Below are positions 25,801 to 35,382 of a DNA stretch of 60,687 nucleotides, piece after piece. Positions within the stretch are counted from its first letter, which is position 1. Each line of letters opens with the position of its first letter. The notes beneath the pieces were generated by a model. That model saw only the letters and a program-made list of their open reading frames with translations. It was not told where the DNA came from and did not search any database. Both the position numbers and the translations under genes were made by a program. The DNA comes from an uncultured Prevotellaceae bacterium (GTDB lineage Bacteria; Bacteroidota; Bacteroidia; Bacteroidales; Bacteroidaceae): assembly GCA_937900485.1 (NCBI GenBank), contig CALCEL010000067.1, forward strand, positions 1 through 60,687, read 5' to 3'.

Positions 25801-26172
25801 ACTTCTAACCAGTCTCAAGCTGTCAACTGGCGTTGGCACAATGAGGGTGATATAGCTGAGCTTCCTCGTGCTGTCACTACGGCAACAGGATATTCTACAT
25901 ACAACTACCTCGGCTCAGACCGATTCGTGGAGGATGCCTCTTTCCTGCGTCTTAACTATGCACAGCTTTCTTATAATTTCAAAGCTGCGAACCTGAAGAG
26001 AGCAGGTATATCTTCTTTGCGTCTTAACCTTACTCTGAACAACTTGTTCTGCATCACCAAGTATTCTGGTGCTGACCCAGAGGTTGCACAGGCTGGTTTC
26101 GCTCCTGCTGGTGACACATCACGTACTCCTCGTTCTCGCTCATTTACTTTGGGTGCGACAATCCAATTCTAA
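22816..26172 (+). CDS. SusC-like TonB-dependent transporter (first pair)
   Basis: 1118 residues. A signal peptide (1-21, ending SANAQ) is followed by a carboxypeptidase-regulatory-like domain (about 28-100). The plug domain (about 120-245) has DEALQGRISGLDIVANSG, TTMRLRGVSTINGNSEPLIVVNG and VLKDAAATAIWGSQGANGVIEI, the SusC/RagA signatures. A 22-strand barrel ends RSFTLGATIQF. No N-terminal STN domain, so it is not the type that signals to an anti-sigma factor. It would move a ligand across the outer membrane using TonB energy, with the SusD partner as lid. SusD starts 15 bp later. Confidence 0.95.
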   Translation: MKKLLNILMLLAFFSISANAQVKPGDVVTGQIWDDLEPLMYCNVVEIDNNNRIVAHTVTDINGNFSFKCVSPKDKIRISYIGCVTQMLSINKRSFGKIILKSSNTIKDVVIDGKKKTTTSGLQIPVREISGATQTIDMKEFEGLGMTSVDEALQGRISGLDIVANSGNLGAGTTMRLRGVSTINGNSEPLIVVNGNVWTNDANSDFDYTNANEEKFAELLNVNPEDIESISVLKDAAATAIWGSQGANGVIEIKTKRGAKGNTKVTYSFRFTGSWQPEGYKLLNGDDYTMYLKESFFNPKQQSGFGDNNSSNYIPEIAYNPNFSEYNMYNDNTDWRDAIKQFGTNQQHYVALSGGGDKANFRISGGWDHQTGTVIKQVLNRFTTRVALDYFVSDRIKISTNFDLTYTKNKKNYRYNDNDLLAIAYQKMPNLSIYEEDDNGNDTGRYYTMNPYITAETGGYNASSEYLKSQYALPNPVAVANLAKNDETTIKLSPEFIFSYNLLGTQDDEHKLRYEGQIIFDIYQLNNDSYFPGTLIASNQFASTYNAASASTYKSHALSTRHTFTYTPHFNNEDHSLMTMLRFQYNEGSSSNQSSGTYMNPTTGDNITSPLGGGTINAFGTSAGEWKSQFFLFSLHYAYKGRYIVDATLRRDGSTKFGPSKRWGNFPGLSAKWIISDEPFMEPISHTISMFAIRPGWGIVGRQPDSEYLYYSKYATGAKYLDKTSVYPSNIRLSDLKWEQKETYNLGFDFGFFDDKITGDLSIYTQKTTDLLMKGRAIPSSSGYTSLSWQNVGAMRNNGWEFNINGRRVIKAGPFSVDFNVTFANNRNEIIEMDETVLESMNADFDYSNGTYLSRVQLNNPLGSIYGFRYKGVYQYTDYSETEVEGVSGPNAPVARNANGDVIYNASGTPKYMYFDYDGARYQFVGGDAIYEDVNNDGQINELDIVYLGSSLPKLTGGFGFKFNYEEWALNLQFNYRYGNKVINYARMNIENMATTSNQSQAVNWRWHNEGDIAELPRAVTTATGYSTYNYLGSDRFVEDASFLRLNYAQLSYNFKAANLKRAGISSLRLNLTLNNLFCITKYSGADPEVAQAGFAPAGDTSRTPRSRSFTLGATIQF

Positions 26173-26187
26173 TAGTATAAGATTGTT

Positions 26188-28065
26188 ATGAAGAATATGA
26201 AAAATATTATAAAATCACTCATTGCGATTGCTGTCACAGGAGCCGGACTGACTGGATGCTCTCTTGAAATGCTGCCGCTCAATGAGGTTGTGCTCGAAAA
26301 TTATTGGACTAATAAGTCTGATGTCGAGAGTGTGGTTACGTCATGTTACGTGGCTATGCAGGAGAATGACTATGTCTCCAAACTCATCGTCTGGGGTGAG
26401 GACCGTTCTGATAATATCTCAGAGGGTCCTGACGTACCAACTGATTTGAAGAATCTGATGAAGGGTAACCTCAAGACTACTAATGGTTATAATAACTGGA
26501 GTGCCATGTACAATGTGATTAACCGTTGTAACACCGTATTGTACTACGCTCCACAGGTGGCTGAGAATGACCCTAACTATACAGAGTCTGACTTGGCTGT
26601 CAATATTGCTGAGTGTAAGGCGCTCAGAGCTATGTCTTACCTTACTCTTATCAAGACATTCAAGGATGTGCCTTTTTCTCTTGAGCCGTCCATTGATGAT
26701 AATATTGACTATCGTCTCGGACAGACTCCTTTTGACTCTGTCCTCATCAGACTTATCGATGATATTGAGGAGTGTAAGAATGATGCTCCTCTGAGTTACT
26801 CTACGAAAATCTATAACACTGCTAAGATAACAAGAGCAGCGATGTATTCTCTTCTCGCTGATCTCTATCTTTGGCGCGCATCAGACTATACTCTTGATGC
26901 GTCAAGCCAGGCGGAATTCTATAAGAAGTGTATTGAGTGCTGTGACTTCGTTCTCAATTATAAGATCTCACAGTATGTGGCTAATAACATACAGGATGAG
27001 GACCTTACTAAGACTGTGGACTCAGAGGTGTGGACACAGTACGGTTATCCTCTCCTCGCTGAGAACAGCACATCATCTTCTTATGCTTCTGCTGCCAGCA
27101 CCGCTATCTTCGGTGAGGGTAACTCTTTCGAGAGTATCTTTGAGTTGACTTATAACTATCCAGGTGAAACTAAGGTGAACTATGACGTGAGCCTTATGTA
27201 TGGTGGTTATGATTCTGATAACGCCCTGAAACAGTATGTTGTGGGAAATGAGAATCTCATTACAAGTGAGCCTACAAGCACTAAGTACGATGATAATACT
27301 CTTTTCGGCGTAACAACTGACTATCGCTCTATTAACTCATTCTTTTATTCTTCCGGTGATTCTTATGATATATATAAGTATACTTTGAGGTATAATTCTG
27401 CAGGTCAGTCTCCTTACGGCTCTGTCAGCGGTTCAACATGGACTAAACCAACACGTTCTCAGTCTCGTCGAGGAATCTCTACTTTACAGTATGAGAACTG
27501 GATTTTCTATCGTATGTCTGAGATTATGCTTATCAGAGCTGAGGCAGAGATGGAGCTTGCCGCTCTCAAGTCTACCGATGCTAGTCTGACTACTGACTCT
27601 GTCGCAAGTACTGGCGTTGTATTGAACAGCAACTCCGTTGCTTTGAAGGGTTCTTCTCTATCATCTTCTAAGGAGCTTTATGATGATGCGTTCAATCTTA
27701 TCTCTGCTGTTTATCTGCGTTCTAACCCAGCATGTAAGAACACTACAAGCGCAGCTCCGGCTCGTTCTTCTTACTCTTCAATCGAGAACTTCAGAAAGTT
27801 ACTTCTGAATGAGCGTAGACGTGAGTTCTTGTTCGAGGGTAAGCGTTACTTCGATCTCGTTCGTCTATCACGTCGTCTCGGCAATACGTCAGAGCTTCGC
27901 ACGGCTATCGTTTCTAAGTATGGTGAGGCTTCAAAAGCTGTTATCATTAAGATGGCTCAGCTTGACTTCATGTATATGCCAATTCTTAAGTCACAAATCC
28001 AGGTCAATCCGAATCTTAAGCAAAATCCTTGCTATGATGATGAGGAGCAGTCTGTTAAAAATTGA
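26188..28065 (+). CDS. SusD-like ligand-binding lipoprotein (first pair)
   Basis: 625 residues. The lipobox GLTGC ends at Cys24, so it is an outer-membrane surface lipoprotein. The TPR-rich RagB/SusD fold is shown by LRAMSYLTLIKTFKDVPF (about 145-165) and the C-terminal LLNERRREFLFEGKRYFDLVRLSRR, the hallmark of the family. It forms the lid of the upstream SusC barrel and captures ligand. A Ser/Thr-rich insertion (about 460-500) precedes the C-terminal helices. The next gene starts 5 bp after its stop. Confidence 0.95.
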   Translation: MKNMKNIIKSLIAIAVTGAGLTGCSLEMLPLNEVVLENYWTNKSDVESVVTSCYVAMQENDYVSKLIVWGEDRSDNISEGPDVPTDLKNLMKGNLKTTNGYNNWSAMYNVINRCNTVLYYAPQVAENDPNYTESDLAVNIAECKALRAMSYLTLIKTFKDVPFSLEPSIDDNIDYRLGQTPFDSVLIRLIDDIEECKNDAPLSYSTKIYNTAKITRAAMYSLLADLYLWRASDYTLDASSQAEFYKKCIECCDFVLNYKISQYVANNIQDEDLTKTVDSEVWTQYGYPLLAENSTSSSYASAASTAIFGEGNSFESIFELTYNYPGETKVNYDVSLMYGGYDSDNALKQYVVGNENLITSEPTSTKYDDNTLFGVTTDYRSINSFFYSSGDSYDIYKYTLRYNSAGQSPYGSVSGSTWTKPTRSQSRRGISTLQYENWIFYRMSEIMLIRAEAEMELAALKSTDASLTTDSVASTGVVLNSNSVALKGSSLSSSKELYDDAFNLISAVYLRSNPACKNTTSAAPARSSYSSIENFRKLLLNERRREFLFEGKRYFDLVRLSRRLGNTSELRTAIVSKYGEASKAVIIKMAQLDFMYMPILKSQIQVNPNLKQNPCYDDEEQSVKN

Positions 28066-28070
28066 TTTTT

Positions 28071-30146
28071 ATGAGTAAAATGAATAATAAACTTTTTGCT
28101 GCTGTTCTGTCAGTATTGGCCATGATACAGATCGGTTTTGTGAGCTGTTCTGATGATCCGGGTGCTGACAGCTATTATACAAGCACATCAGAGTATGCCT
28201 CTGACTATCTACAGAACCGTGACCAGTTCTCTAAGTATGTCCAGATTTTGGCAAGAGCTACTGGAGCGGACTCTACTAAGGAGTTGCGTCTCGTAGACCT
28301 TCTTGGAACGTATGGTTCGTACACTGTCTTTGCTCCTACTAATGACGCTATAGATGAGTTCCTCGCCAGCAAGGGAGTAAGTTCTGTCGATGACCTTACA
28401 AAGGAGGATTGTGATACTATCGCCTTGAACTCTATCATTGAGCAGGCTTATTTCACGACTGATGTCAGCGATGGACCATATCCTAAGTCAAACATGTTGG
28501 ATCAGTACCTGACTATCACATGTGATTCCGACGTTACTTCCGGTTCTGTTGAGCTTGTCATGTACATCAATTCTGATGCTCAGCTCATTCATGCGGATGA
28601 CTCCGTAAGTAATGGTGTGGTTCATACAGTGAATAAGGTGGTGCTTGCCAATACAGACTTTATGTCTGACTTCCTCGCTAAGGATGAGAATATCAAACTG
28701 TTCACAACAGCTCTCGAGATGTGTCACCTCAACGACTCATTGAAGAAGTATATCGATGAGAGCTATTCTGTAGGCGACGACTCAATCGACTGGACTAATG
28801 ACGCTTTGGTGTTCTCTACTGCGTCCGAATATGACAACGTGGCTTATATGGAGCACAGATACTTCAAATATACCGCATTCGTTTGTCCAGACTCTGTCCT
28901 TGCCGCTAAGTACGGTATTACTGATATAGATGGTCTTGTGGCTAAGGCACACGAGTTGTATGACCCTGTATATCCAGAGGATGTGGATAATACAGACTAT
29001 ACTGACAGAAGAAACGCACTTAACCGTTTCATCTCATATCACCTTCTTGACCGTTATGGCTCATATTACACTCTTACATGTGTCGATGGTGCTAACTCAA
29101 CACTTGCTAAGAACTGGAATAGAACTAAATGGGATATCGCAGACTGGTACGAGACTATGATGCCATACTCAATCCTAAAGTGTTCTTTCCCTGCAGGAAC
29201 TCAGAGTGGTCTGTACATCAACCGCCGCGGAGTTATGTCACATGCCGACGAGCGTGGTATCTTCCACAGAGGAGCTAAGGTCACTCCATCGTCTGAGATG
29301 GGACGTACACAGACTTGTGTGAATGGTATTTATCATTATATCGATGACATCATCGCATACGACAAGACAACACAGGAGGAGGTCCTAAACGAGCGTATGC
29401 GTATCGATGCGTCAACACTCTCACCTGACTTCATGACAAGTGAGGCGCGTGGTCATTACACTAACTCAAGTTATGAGAACGGTAAGTATGGTACTTGGGA
29501 CGCTACGTCAAACCATAACAACAAGAACCTTGCTGTCGGTTTCAAGGCTGGTGCTGCCAAGAACTTCACTTACGACTCAAATACTCACCTCCACGTTCGT
29601 CCACGTGTGCTCTCTTTCTGGTCTTACCAGGGTGACGAGGTGACAATTCTCGGTATCTTTGACTTCGTCGTTAAGTTGCCACCTGTACCGAAGGGTAACT
29701 ATGAGCTGCGTCTCTTCACATGTGTCAACTTCAGTAACCGTGGTATCATTCAGGTTTATATTGATGGTGTGCCCCAGGGTATTCCGTTCGATATGCGTCC
29801 GTCAGGAACTATACTCTTCGGATGGAAGAGCGACTCGTCTCTCGGTGATGAGGATGCTATTGCGGCTTTCGATAAGTCAATTCATAACCTTGGATGGATG
29901 AAGGGCCCTATGTCTTATTATTCAGCATCTTCTGAGTCTGGTGGCTCGCATGGTACTCTGTTCCGTAATGCGGATCAAACAATCCGTAAGGTACTCGGTA
30001 CATTCACGAGTGACGGAAAGACAGATCACTATGTACGTTTCCAACAGAAACTTGAGTCCACGACTAACGCCATGAACTTCGACTTCATCGAGTTGTGCCC
30101 AAGCTCAGTTTATGACAACGAGTATATAGCAGAGGATAGATGGTAA
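28071..30146 (+). CDS. FAS1 lipoprotein with C-terminal beta-sandwich domain
   Basis: 691 residues from the ATG at 28071; an in-frame TTG at 28062 overlaps the SusD stop and is less likely. The lipobox FVSC ends at Cys26. Two FAS1 domains are seen: H1 YTVFAPTNDAIDEF (84-97) with H2 NGVVHTVNKVVL (181-192), then a divergent pair YTAFVCPDSVLA (267-278) and VNGIYHYIDDIIAYD (417-431). A C-terminal region (about 440-690) contains KGNYELRLFTCVNFSNRG and is beta-rich. The next gene's C-terminus has a matching GTYDIYLQTC segment. It may be a glycan-binding or DUF5108-like module; I could not confirm that. Likely surface exposed and partnered with the SusCD pairs. Confidence 0.85.
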   Translation: MSKMNNKLFAAVLSVLAMIQIGFVSCSDDPGADSYYTSTSEYASDYLQNRDQFSKYVQILARATGADSTKELRLVDLLGTYGSYTVFAPTNDAIDEFLASKGVSSVDDLTKEDCDTIALNSIIEQAYFTTDVSDGPYPKSNMLDQYLTITCDSDVTSGSVELVMYINSDAQLIHADDSVSNGVVHTVNKVVLANTDFMSDFLAKDENIKLFTTALEMCHLNDSLKKYIDESYSVGDDSIDWTNDALVFSTASEYDNVAYMEHRYFKYTAFVCPDSVLAAKYGITDIDGLVAKAHELYDPVYPEDVDNTDYTDRRNALNRFISYHLLDRYGSYYTLTCVDGANSTLAKNWNRTKWDIADWYETMMPYSILKCSFPAGTQSGLYINRRGVMSHADERGIFHRGAKVTPSSEMGRTQTCVNGIYHYIDDIIAYDKTTQEEVLNERMRIDASTLSPDFMTSEARGHYTNSSYENGKYGTWDATSNHNNKNLAVGFKAGAAKNFTYDSNTHLHVRPRVLSFWSYQGDEVTILGIFDFVVKLPPVPKGNYELRLFTCVNFSNRGIIQVYIDGVPQGIPFDMRPSGTILFGWKSDSSLGDEDAIAAFDKSIHNLGWMKGPMSYYSASSESGGSHGTLFRNADQTIRKVLGTFTSDGKTDHYVRFQQKLESTTNAMNFDFIELCPSSVYDNEYIAEDRW

Positions 30147-30164
30147 ATAACGGTAATTTAGTTA

Positions 30165-32102
30165 ATGAATATGAATAACAATATAAGAAATAAGTTCCTC
30201 ACAGGAGTCATGGCAGCCGCAGGCGCTGCTGCCATGCTCTCTTGTACTGACACGTGGAATGAGCATTATGACTCCACGGCCTCAGTCGACTACAACGGAA
30301 CTACAATGCAGGCGTTGGAGGACAAAGCCTCGGATTTCGCAAAGGTGGTTAAAGCAACTGGTTTCGACAGGGAACTCAACTCGGACAACGTGTATACTAT
30401 TTTCGCTCCACAGAATGGTTCGTTCAGCGTGTCTGACTATATAGATGAGTATGGTAACCTGAAAACTGACTCCGCCACTGTTGTGGATAAGTTCATCAAG
30501 AACCACATCTCTCGCTATAAGATATCTGTCAGTGAGACAGAGAACGTGGTGTCAATGTTGAACTCTAAGAATGAGACGTTGACGACAGACGATAAGATTG
30601 GCGACTCTGACATCTTGGCCAGTGAGAAGAACTACAACTGTTTGAATGGTCTGATACATGTCATCGACGCTGTTCTTCCTTATAGGAACAACATATTTGA
30701 GCAAATCAAGACACAGTATGAAGAGGATAGAGACTCTTGTTCTCTCTATGCCTTTCTGAAGATTTGGGATGCGGACTCTCTTGACGAGGCTAAGTCCGTT
30801 TCCAGAGGTCGTGACGAGAGTGGTAACAATATCTGGGTTGACTCTGTTACAATCAGAAACAACACAGTTCTCAAGAACATCGATGCTAAGGTGTATGAGG
30901 AGGACTCAAGCTTCATAGCTATCATTCCGTCTGTTAAGGCATGGAAGGAGCGTTATGAGACAGCAAAGAAGCTTCTTGTGTTCAACCCGTCAGAGAATAA
31001 GGCTTCCACAGGAGCCACAGACTCACTTCAGAACTACTACGCTAATATGTTTGCGTTGACGGACCTTTTCTATAACAAGAACGCCAACGAGCATAGCGAT
31101 GACTCTCTGAAGTCTACACAGTACTCAACCATGAATTGGCCTTATCACGTATATTACGCAAAGGAGCCTAAGACGATGCATCCGGACAAGTTTGTCAATG
31201 ACATCCTCTCTAAGTCTGGTACACCTATCTCATGCTCTAATGGTGATGCGTATGTCGTAGATGAGTATCCGATGACCGAGTTCGAGCAGTTCTTCCATAA
31301 GATTGAGATTAAGGGATCGTCACTCTATCGTTATCTTGATGAGACAGCGAACGCTAGTGGTGTGGCAGAAGCCTACGCCACAAAGAACGTTAGCACCTCA
31401 TCTATTAATTACAAGTATGGTACTATTATATATAATAATTATGACACTTTAGGTTTCAGTATAGATGCTAATGGTGATACTGTCTATAACGTTAAAAATA
31501 ATTCTTTTGAAAAGGATTATTCTTATGTAGACTTCCAGCCTACCAGTTCCAACGTTAACCAGTATATCTCATTCCAGATTCCTAACACGTTGTCTGGCAC
31601 GTATGACATCTATCTCCAGACTTGTCCAATCTGGGTGAAAGATTTACAGACAACTGGTTCTGTGTCTTTTGATGATTATGATACTCGTACATATCGTTTC
31701 TATACTAAGATATGGGAGCGTATCAGTGATGAGAACAGTAAGAATGTCGGTGAGTATCCTTCTTCTGCTGACAACCTTATTGTGCCAGGAGAGGAGAAGG
31801 AGACACGTTTTGAGACTCATCCGACTATCTGTGAGGGCTCCGCAATGCCTATTGACACTACATACATTGGTCAGTATACTTTCAAGAACTCATATTACTC
31901 ACGTTCTAGTGAGGGAGTGATTTTGCAGTTACAGACAGCTGTGACTTCAAAACTCACTTCAACGTACTCTCGTGAGATGCTTATCAACTCTATCGTGCTT
32001 ATCCCACATGATGAGAATGCCACAGAGGTAAGAGTAAGACCTATGAGTCAGTTGGGTTGTGAGCAGAAAAATACAACGTTATTTAAGGCAGAAAAAAAGT
32101 AG
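30165..32102 (+). CDS. FAS1 lipoprotein with C-terminal beta-sandwich domain (second of tandem pair)
   Basis: 645 residues with lipobox MLSC ending at Cys27. The first FAS1 domain has H1 YTIFAPQNGSF (77-87) and H2 LNGLIHVIDAVLPY (160-173). A second, degenerate one has FIAIIPSVKAW (250-260) and NGDAYVVDEYPM (359-370). The C-terminal region (about 445-615) is beta-rich and includes IPNTLSGTYDIYLQTCPIW, alignable by eye with the upstream neighbour's KGNYELRLFTC segment. The two genes therefore look like an old duplication of the same architecture. Only 8 bp separate it from the next SusC gene. Ligand unknown. Confidence 0.83.
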   Translation: MNMNNNIRNKFLTGVMAAAGAAAMLSCTDTWNEHYDSTASVDYNGTTMQALEDKASDFAKVVKATGFDRELNSDNVYTIFAPQNGSFSVSDYIDEYGNLKTDSATVVDKFIKNHISRYKISVSETENVVSMLNSKNETLTTDDKIGDSDILASEKNYNCLNGLIHVIDAVLPYRNNIFEQIKTQYEEDRDSCSLYAFLKIWDADSLDEAKSVSRGRDESGNNIWVDSVTIRNNTVLKNIDAKVYEEDSSFIAIIPSVKAWKERYETAKKLLVFNPSENKASTGATDSLQNYYANMFALTDLFYNKNANEHSDDSLKSTQYSTMNWPYHVYYAKEPKTMHPDKFVNDILSKSGTPISCSNGDAYVVDEYPMTEFEQFFHKIEIKGSSLYRYLDETANASGVAEAYATKNVSTSSINYKYGTIIYNNYDTLGFSIDANGDTVYNVKNNSFEKDYSYVDFQPTSSNVNQYISFQIPNTLSGTYDIYLQTCPIWVKDLQTTGSVSFDDYDTRTYRFYTKIWERISDENSKNVGEYPSSADNLIVPGEEKETRFETHPTICEGSAMPIDTTYIGQYTFKNSYYSRSSEGVILQLQTAVTSKLTSTYSREMLINSIVLIPHDENATEVRVRPMSQLGCEQKNTTLFKAEKK

Positions 32103-32110
32103 ACTAGATT

Positions 32111-35100
32111 ATGCAGTATATAAATAAAATAGGTTTTGCGGCATTCGCAATGTTTATGGGAATGGCTCTCCCTGCTGCTTCTCAGGATGAGTCCTCCGTT
32201 CAAGAGATAGAGACTGTCGCTCCGCCAAAGAGAAAGGCAAAGCCTGTAAAGAAATATCCTACGATAGAGGTTTGTGGTCGTGTGGTTGACGCCGCCACAG
32301 GAGAGCCTCTTGTCGGTGTGCAAGTCATGGCATACAATAATAACCGTTATACAGCGATGACTGACGATGATGGTTATTATGTCATCAATATCCCAAAGTT
32401 CATTTCGTCGTTGACAATGCGTCTTGAGGGTTACAATCAGACTCAGGTTGCAGTGTCGGGAAGAACAGACGATATTGACGCTGTCCTCTACTCAGACCAG
32501 TTCCTCAAGGACTATTCTGATGTTAAGGCGACGGCAGCCAAGTCTGTGTCAACAGAAGATTTCACCACGTCGACAGCCATCACTGTTGACCAGGAGATAT
32601 CTAACCGTCTTGGTGCTGATGTGCGTAGCATTCAGCGTTCCGGAATTCCTGGTGAGGGTATGTCAATGTTCATTAACGGATACAACTCACTCAACTCCAA
32701 CGCACAACCACTGATTGTTATTGATGGTGTCGTTCTCGACCAGTTGTACGGTCAGACCATGCTTCACAATGGTTATTACAATAACCTTCTTCAGGCTCTT
32801 GACATAAAAGACATCGAGAGCGTTGAGGTCCTCAAGAATGGTACCGCTATCTATGGCGCTAAGGCTGCCAACGGTGTGATTGTCATAAAGACAAAGCGTT
32901 GTACTTCCATGGCAACACGAATTGACGTGAGCATCTCTGGCGGAGTTGAGACAAGACCGAAGACACTCGATGTTATGAATGCGAGCCAGTACCGTAATTA
33001 CGCGTCAGAACTTCTCGGCTCAACAGATACCAAGCTTCTCAGCTTCAAGTTCCTCAACACAGATCCTAACTATTACTACTATAATATGTATCATAATGAT
33101 ACGGATTGGAAAGACGAGGTGTATCGTGAGGCATGGACTCAGGACTACGGCATTTCCATCCAGGGTGGTGATGAGATAGCTGAGTACAACCTCTCCGTGG
33201 GCTTCATGGATTCTAAGTCCACACTCAAGATGAATGATATGCAGCGTTTCAATATCCGTTTCAATACAGATATTAAGTTGAATCAGTACTGGTCAACATC
33301 TTTCGACGCAAGCTATACCAATGTGACACGTGACCTTCGTGATGATGGTTTGAGCTCTGACTTCGTCATCCCAGCCACCTCATCACCATCGTTCCTGGCT
33401 TACGCCAAGTCACCGTTCCTCTCTCCTTATGACTTCGCCACAGACGGTTCAAGGTCAAACTTCATCGCTGACGCTGACACATATCTGGATGAGGTTATAG
33501 GCACTAAGGCTTCTTTAGCCAACCCGACGGCGCTTCTTACTAATGGTGAGGCAAAGAACAAGAACTACACTGACTGTACGATGATTAGCCTTAATGTGGC
33601 TCCTCGTTGGAAGCCATCAAGAAACTTCTCTGTCACTGAGAGATTCTCATTCTCTATGAGAAGTTTCTCTGAGGAGTATTTCACAGCCATTGACGGTATG
33701 CCTACTTATGTTGACTCAAAGGAGCAGTCTGCTATCAGCAACGCCCGTTTCTCACTTTACTCAAAGCACAGTGCGGTATTCTCTGACACACGTGCGGACT
33801 GGGATATCCTGTCAGACGGTGACCATCGTCTCAACGCTTTTGGTGGCGTGCGTTTCATGAATGACGGATTCAACTCAACACAGGAGACAGGTTATAATAC
33901 CTCTAATGATAAGACACCTAACGGTTCTATGTCAGAGACATCTAAGCGAATCGACGGTTCTGACGAGATATGGAGATCGCTCTCATACTACGCAAATCTT
34001 GACTATAACTATCAGGACCGTTTCTATGCTCAGGGTCAGCTCTCTGTCGAGACATCATCACGCTTCGGTAAGGATGTTGACGCCGGCCTTAAGATGTTTG
34101 GTGTCGCATGGGGCGTCTTCCCTTCTATTCAAGGTGCTTGGAAGATCTCTAACGAGAAGTGGTTCAGACCAAACAAGGGCATCAACATGCTCAAGCTGAA
34201 TGTCGGATTTGAGTCAGTAGGTAATGATGACCTTAACAACTCATCAACAATCACCTACCTCTCATCTATCAGCCTCTTGGGTAACACAGTGAACGGTTCA
34301 GTTCTCGGCAACATCGGTAATCCGAGTCTTCGTTGGGAGACCACCAATCGTTTCAACGCAGGTTTCGAGGGTAACTTCATCGAGAACAGACTGAACGTGA
34401 AGTTCAACTACTTCAAGAGTAAGACATCCAACCTCGTCACACTCGGCACATTGGCTTATGTGGCAGGTTTGAGCGACTACTACACTAATGATGGTGCAAT
34501 GAAGAATGAGGGATTTGATGTCGCTCTCAACGGCAAGATCGTAAACGCCAAGAACTTCAAGTTTGAGATGGGAGCATCTGTCGGTCACTTCAGGAACACG
34601 CTGACACAGTTGCCACAGGGTGCCACATCATTCACTACAGACCTTTACGGAGCTACTATCCTTTCAGAGGTTGGTCGTAGCGCCGGTGTGTTCTACGGAT
34701 ACAAGACCAATGGTGTGTACTCTACTCAGGCAGAGGCATCCGCTGATGGTAAGTATGTCCTCAACTCATCAGGCAACAAGGTATACTTTGAGGCTGGTGA
34801 CATGAACTTCGTCGACCTGAACGGTGACAAACTCATCGATGAGAATGACATGAGTGTCATTGGTGACCCTACACCAGACATCTATGGAAACATACACATG
34901 AACTTCCATTTCGGTCAGCGTTGGGCACTCGGCACTAACTTCACATACTCTCTTGGTAATGACATTTATAACTATCAGCGTTCATTGCTCGAGAGCGGTT
35001 CAATGTTCATCAACCAGACCACAGCCGTCTGCCGTCGTTGGACAGCTGAGGGACAGGTTACTGACATCCCACGCGCAACATACAATGACCCGATGGGCAA

Positions 35101-35365
35101 CAGCCGTTTCTCAGATCGTTGGATTGAGGACGGCAGCTACCTCAAGCTTAAGGAGGTGAATCTGTCATACAAGCTTCCTGTACAGAATGAGTATATCATG
35201 GGAATCACTGTGTGGGCTTCTGCTAATAACCTCTTCACTCTTACCCGTTATCTCGGTTCTGACCCAGAGGTGTCATGTGGTAACAGTGTGCTGATGCAAG
35301 GTATCGACGCTGGTTATCTGGCAAGTGGACGCAGTTTCCACCTTGGTGTAAAGATTAATCTCTAA
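32111..35365 (+). CDS. SusC-like TonB-dependent transporter (second pair)
   Basis: 1084 residues. After a signal peptide (about 1-24) comes a short Pro/Lys-rich linker (APPKRKAKPVKK, about 37-48). Then a carboxypeptidase-regulatory-like domain (about 50-125, VCGRVVDAATGEPLVGVQV) and a plug with MSMFINGYNSLNSNAQPLIVIDGVV and VLKNGTAIYGAKAANGVIVI. The barrel ends RSFHLGVKINL. It is clearly diverged from the first SusC of this operon, so the two pairs likely take different ligands or ligand sizes. The basic linker is unusual. Its SusD partner is 17 bp downstream. Confidence 0.95.
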   Translation: MQYINKIGFAAFAMFMGMALPAASQDESSVQEIETVAPPKRKAKPVKKYPTIEVCGRVVDAATGEPLVGVQVMAYNNNRYTAMTDDDGYYVINIPKFISSLTMRLEGYNQTQVAVSGRTDDIDAVLYSDQFLKDYSDVKATAAKSVSTEDFTTSTAITVDQEISNRLGADVRSIQRSGIPGEGMSMFINGYNSLNSNAQPLIVIDGVVLDQLYGQTMLHNGYYNNLLQALDIKDIESVEVLKNGTAIYGAKAANGVIVIKTKRCTSMATRIDVSISGGVETRPKTLDVMNASQYRNYASELLGSTDTKLLSFKFLNTDPNYYYYNMYHNDTDWKDEVYREAWTQDYGISIQGGDEIAEYNLSVGFMDSKSTLKMNDMQRFNIRFNTDIKLNQYWSTSFDASYTNVTRDLRDDGLSSDFVIPATSSPSFLAYAKSPFLSPYDFATDGSRSNFIADADTYLDEVIGTKASLANPTALLTNGEAKNKNYTDCTMISLNVAPRWKPSRNFSVTERFSFSMRSFSEEYFTAIDGMPTYVDSKEQSAISNARFSLYSKHSAVFSDTRADWDILSDGDHRLNAFGGVRFMNDGFNSTQETGYNTSNDKTPNGSMSETSKRIDGSDEIWRSLSYYANLDYNYQDRFYAQGQLSVETSSRFGKDVDAGLKMFGVAWGVFPSIQGAWKISNEKWFRPNKGINMLKLNVGFESVGNDDLNNSSTITYLSSISLLGNTVNGSVLGNIGNPSLRWETTNRFNAGFEGNFIENRLNVKFNYFKSKTSNLVTLGTLAYVAGLSDYYTNDGAMKNEGFDVALNGKIVNAKNFKFEMGASVGHFRNTLTQLPQGATSFTTDLYGATILSEVGRSAGVFYGYKTNGVYSTQAEASADGKYVLNSSGNKVYFEAGDMNFVDLNGDKLIDENDMSVIGDPTPDIYGNIHMNFHFGQRWALGTNFTYSLGNDIYNYQRSLLESGSMFINQTTAVCRRWTAEGQVTDIPRATYNDPMGNSRFSDRWIEDGSYLKLKEVNLSYKLPVQNEYIMGITVWASANNLFTLTRYLGSDPEVSCGNSVLMQGIDAGYLASGRSFHLGVKINL

Positions 35366-35382
35366 AGTAATGTTTGTAAGTT

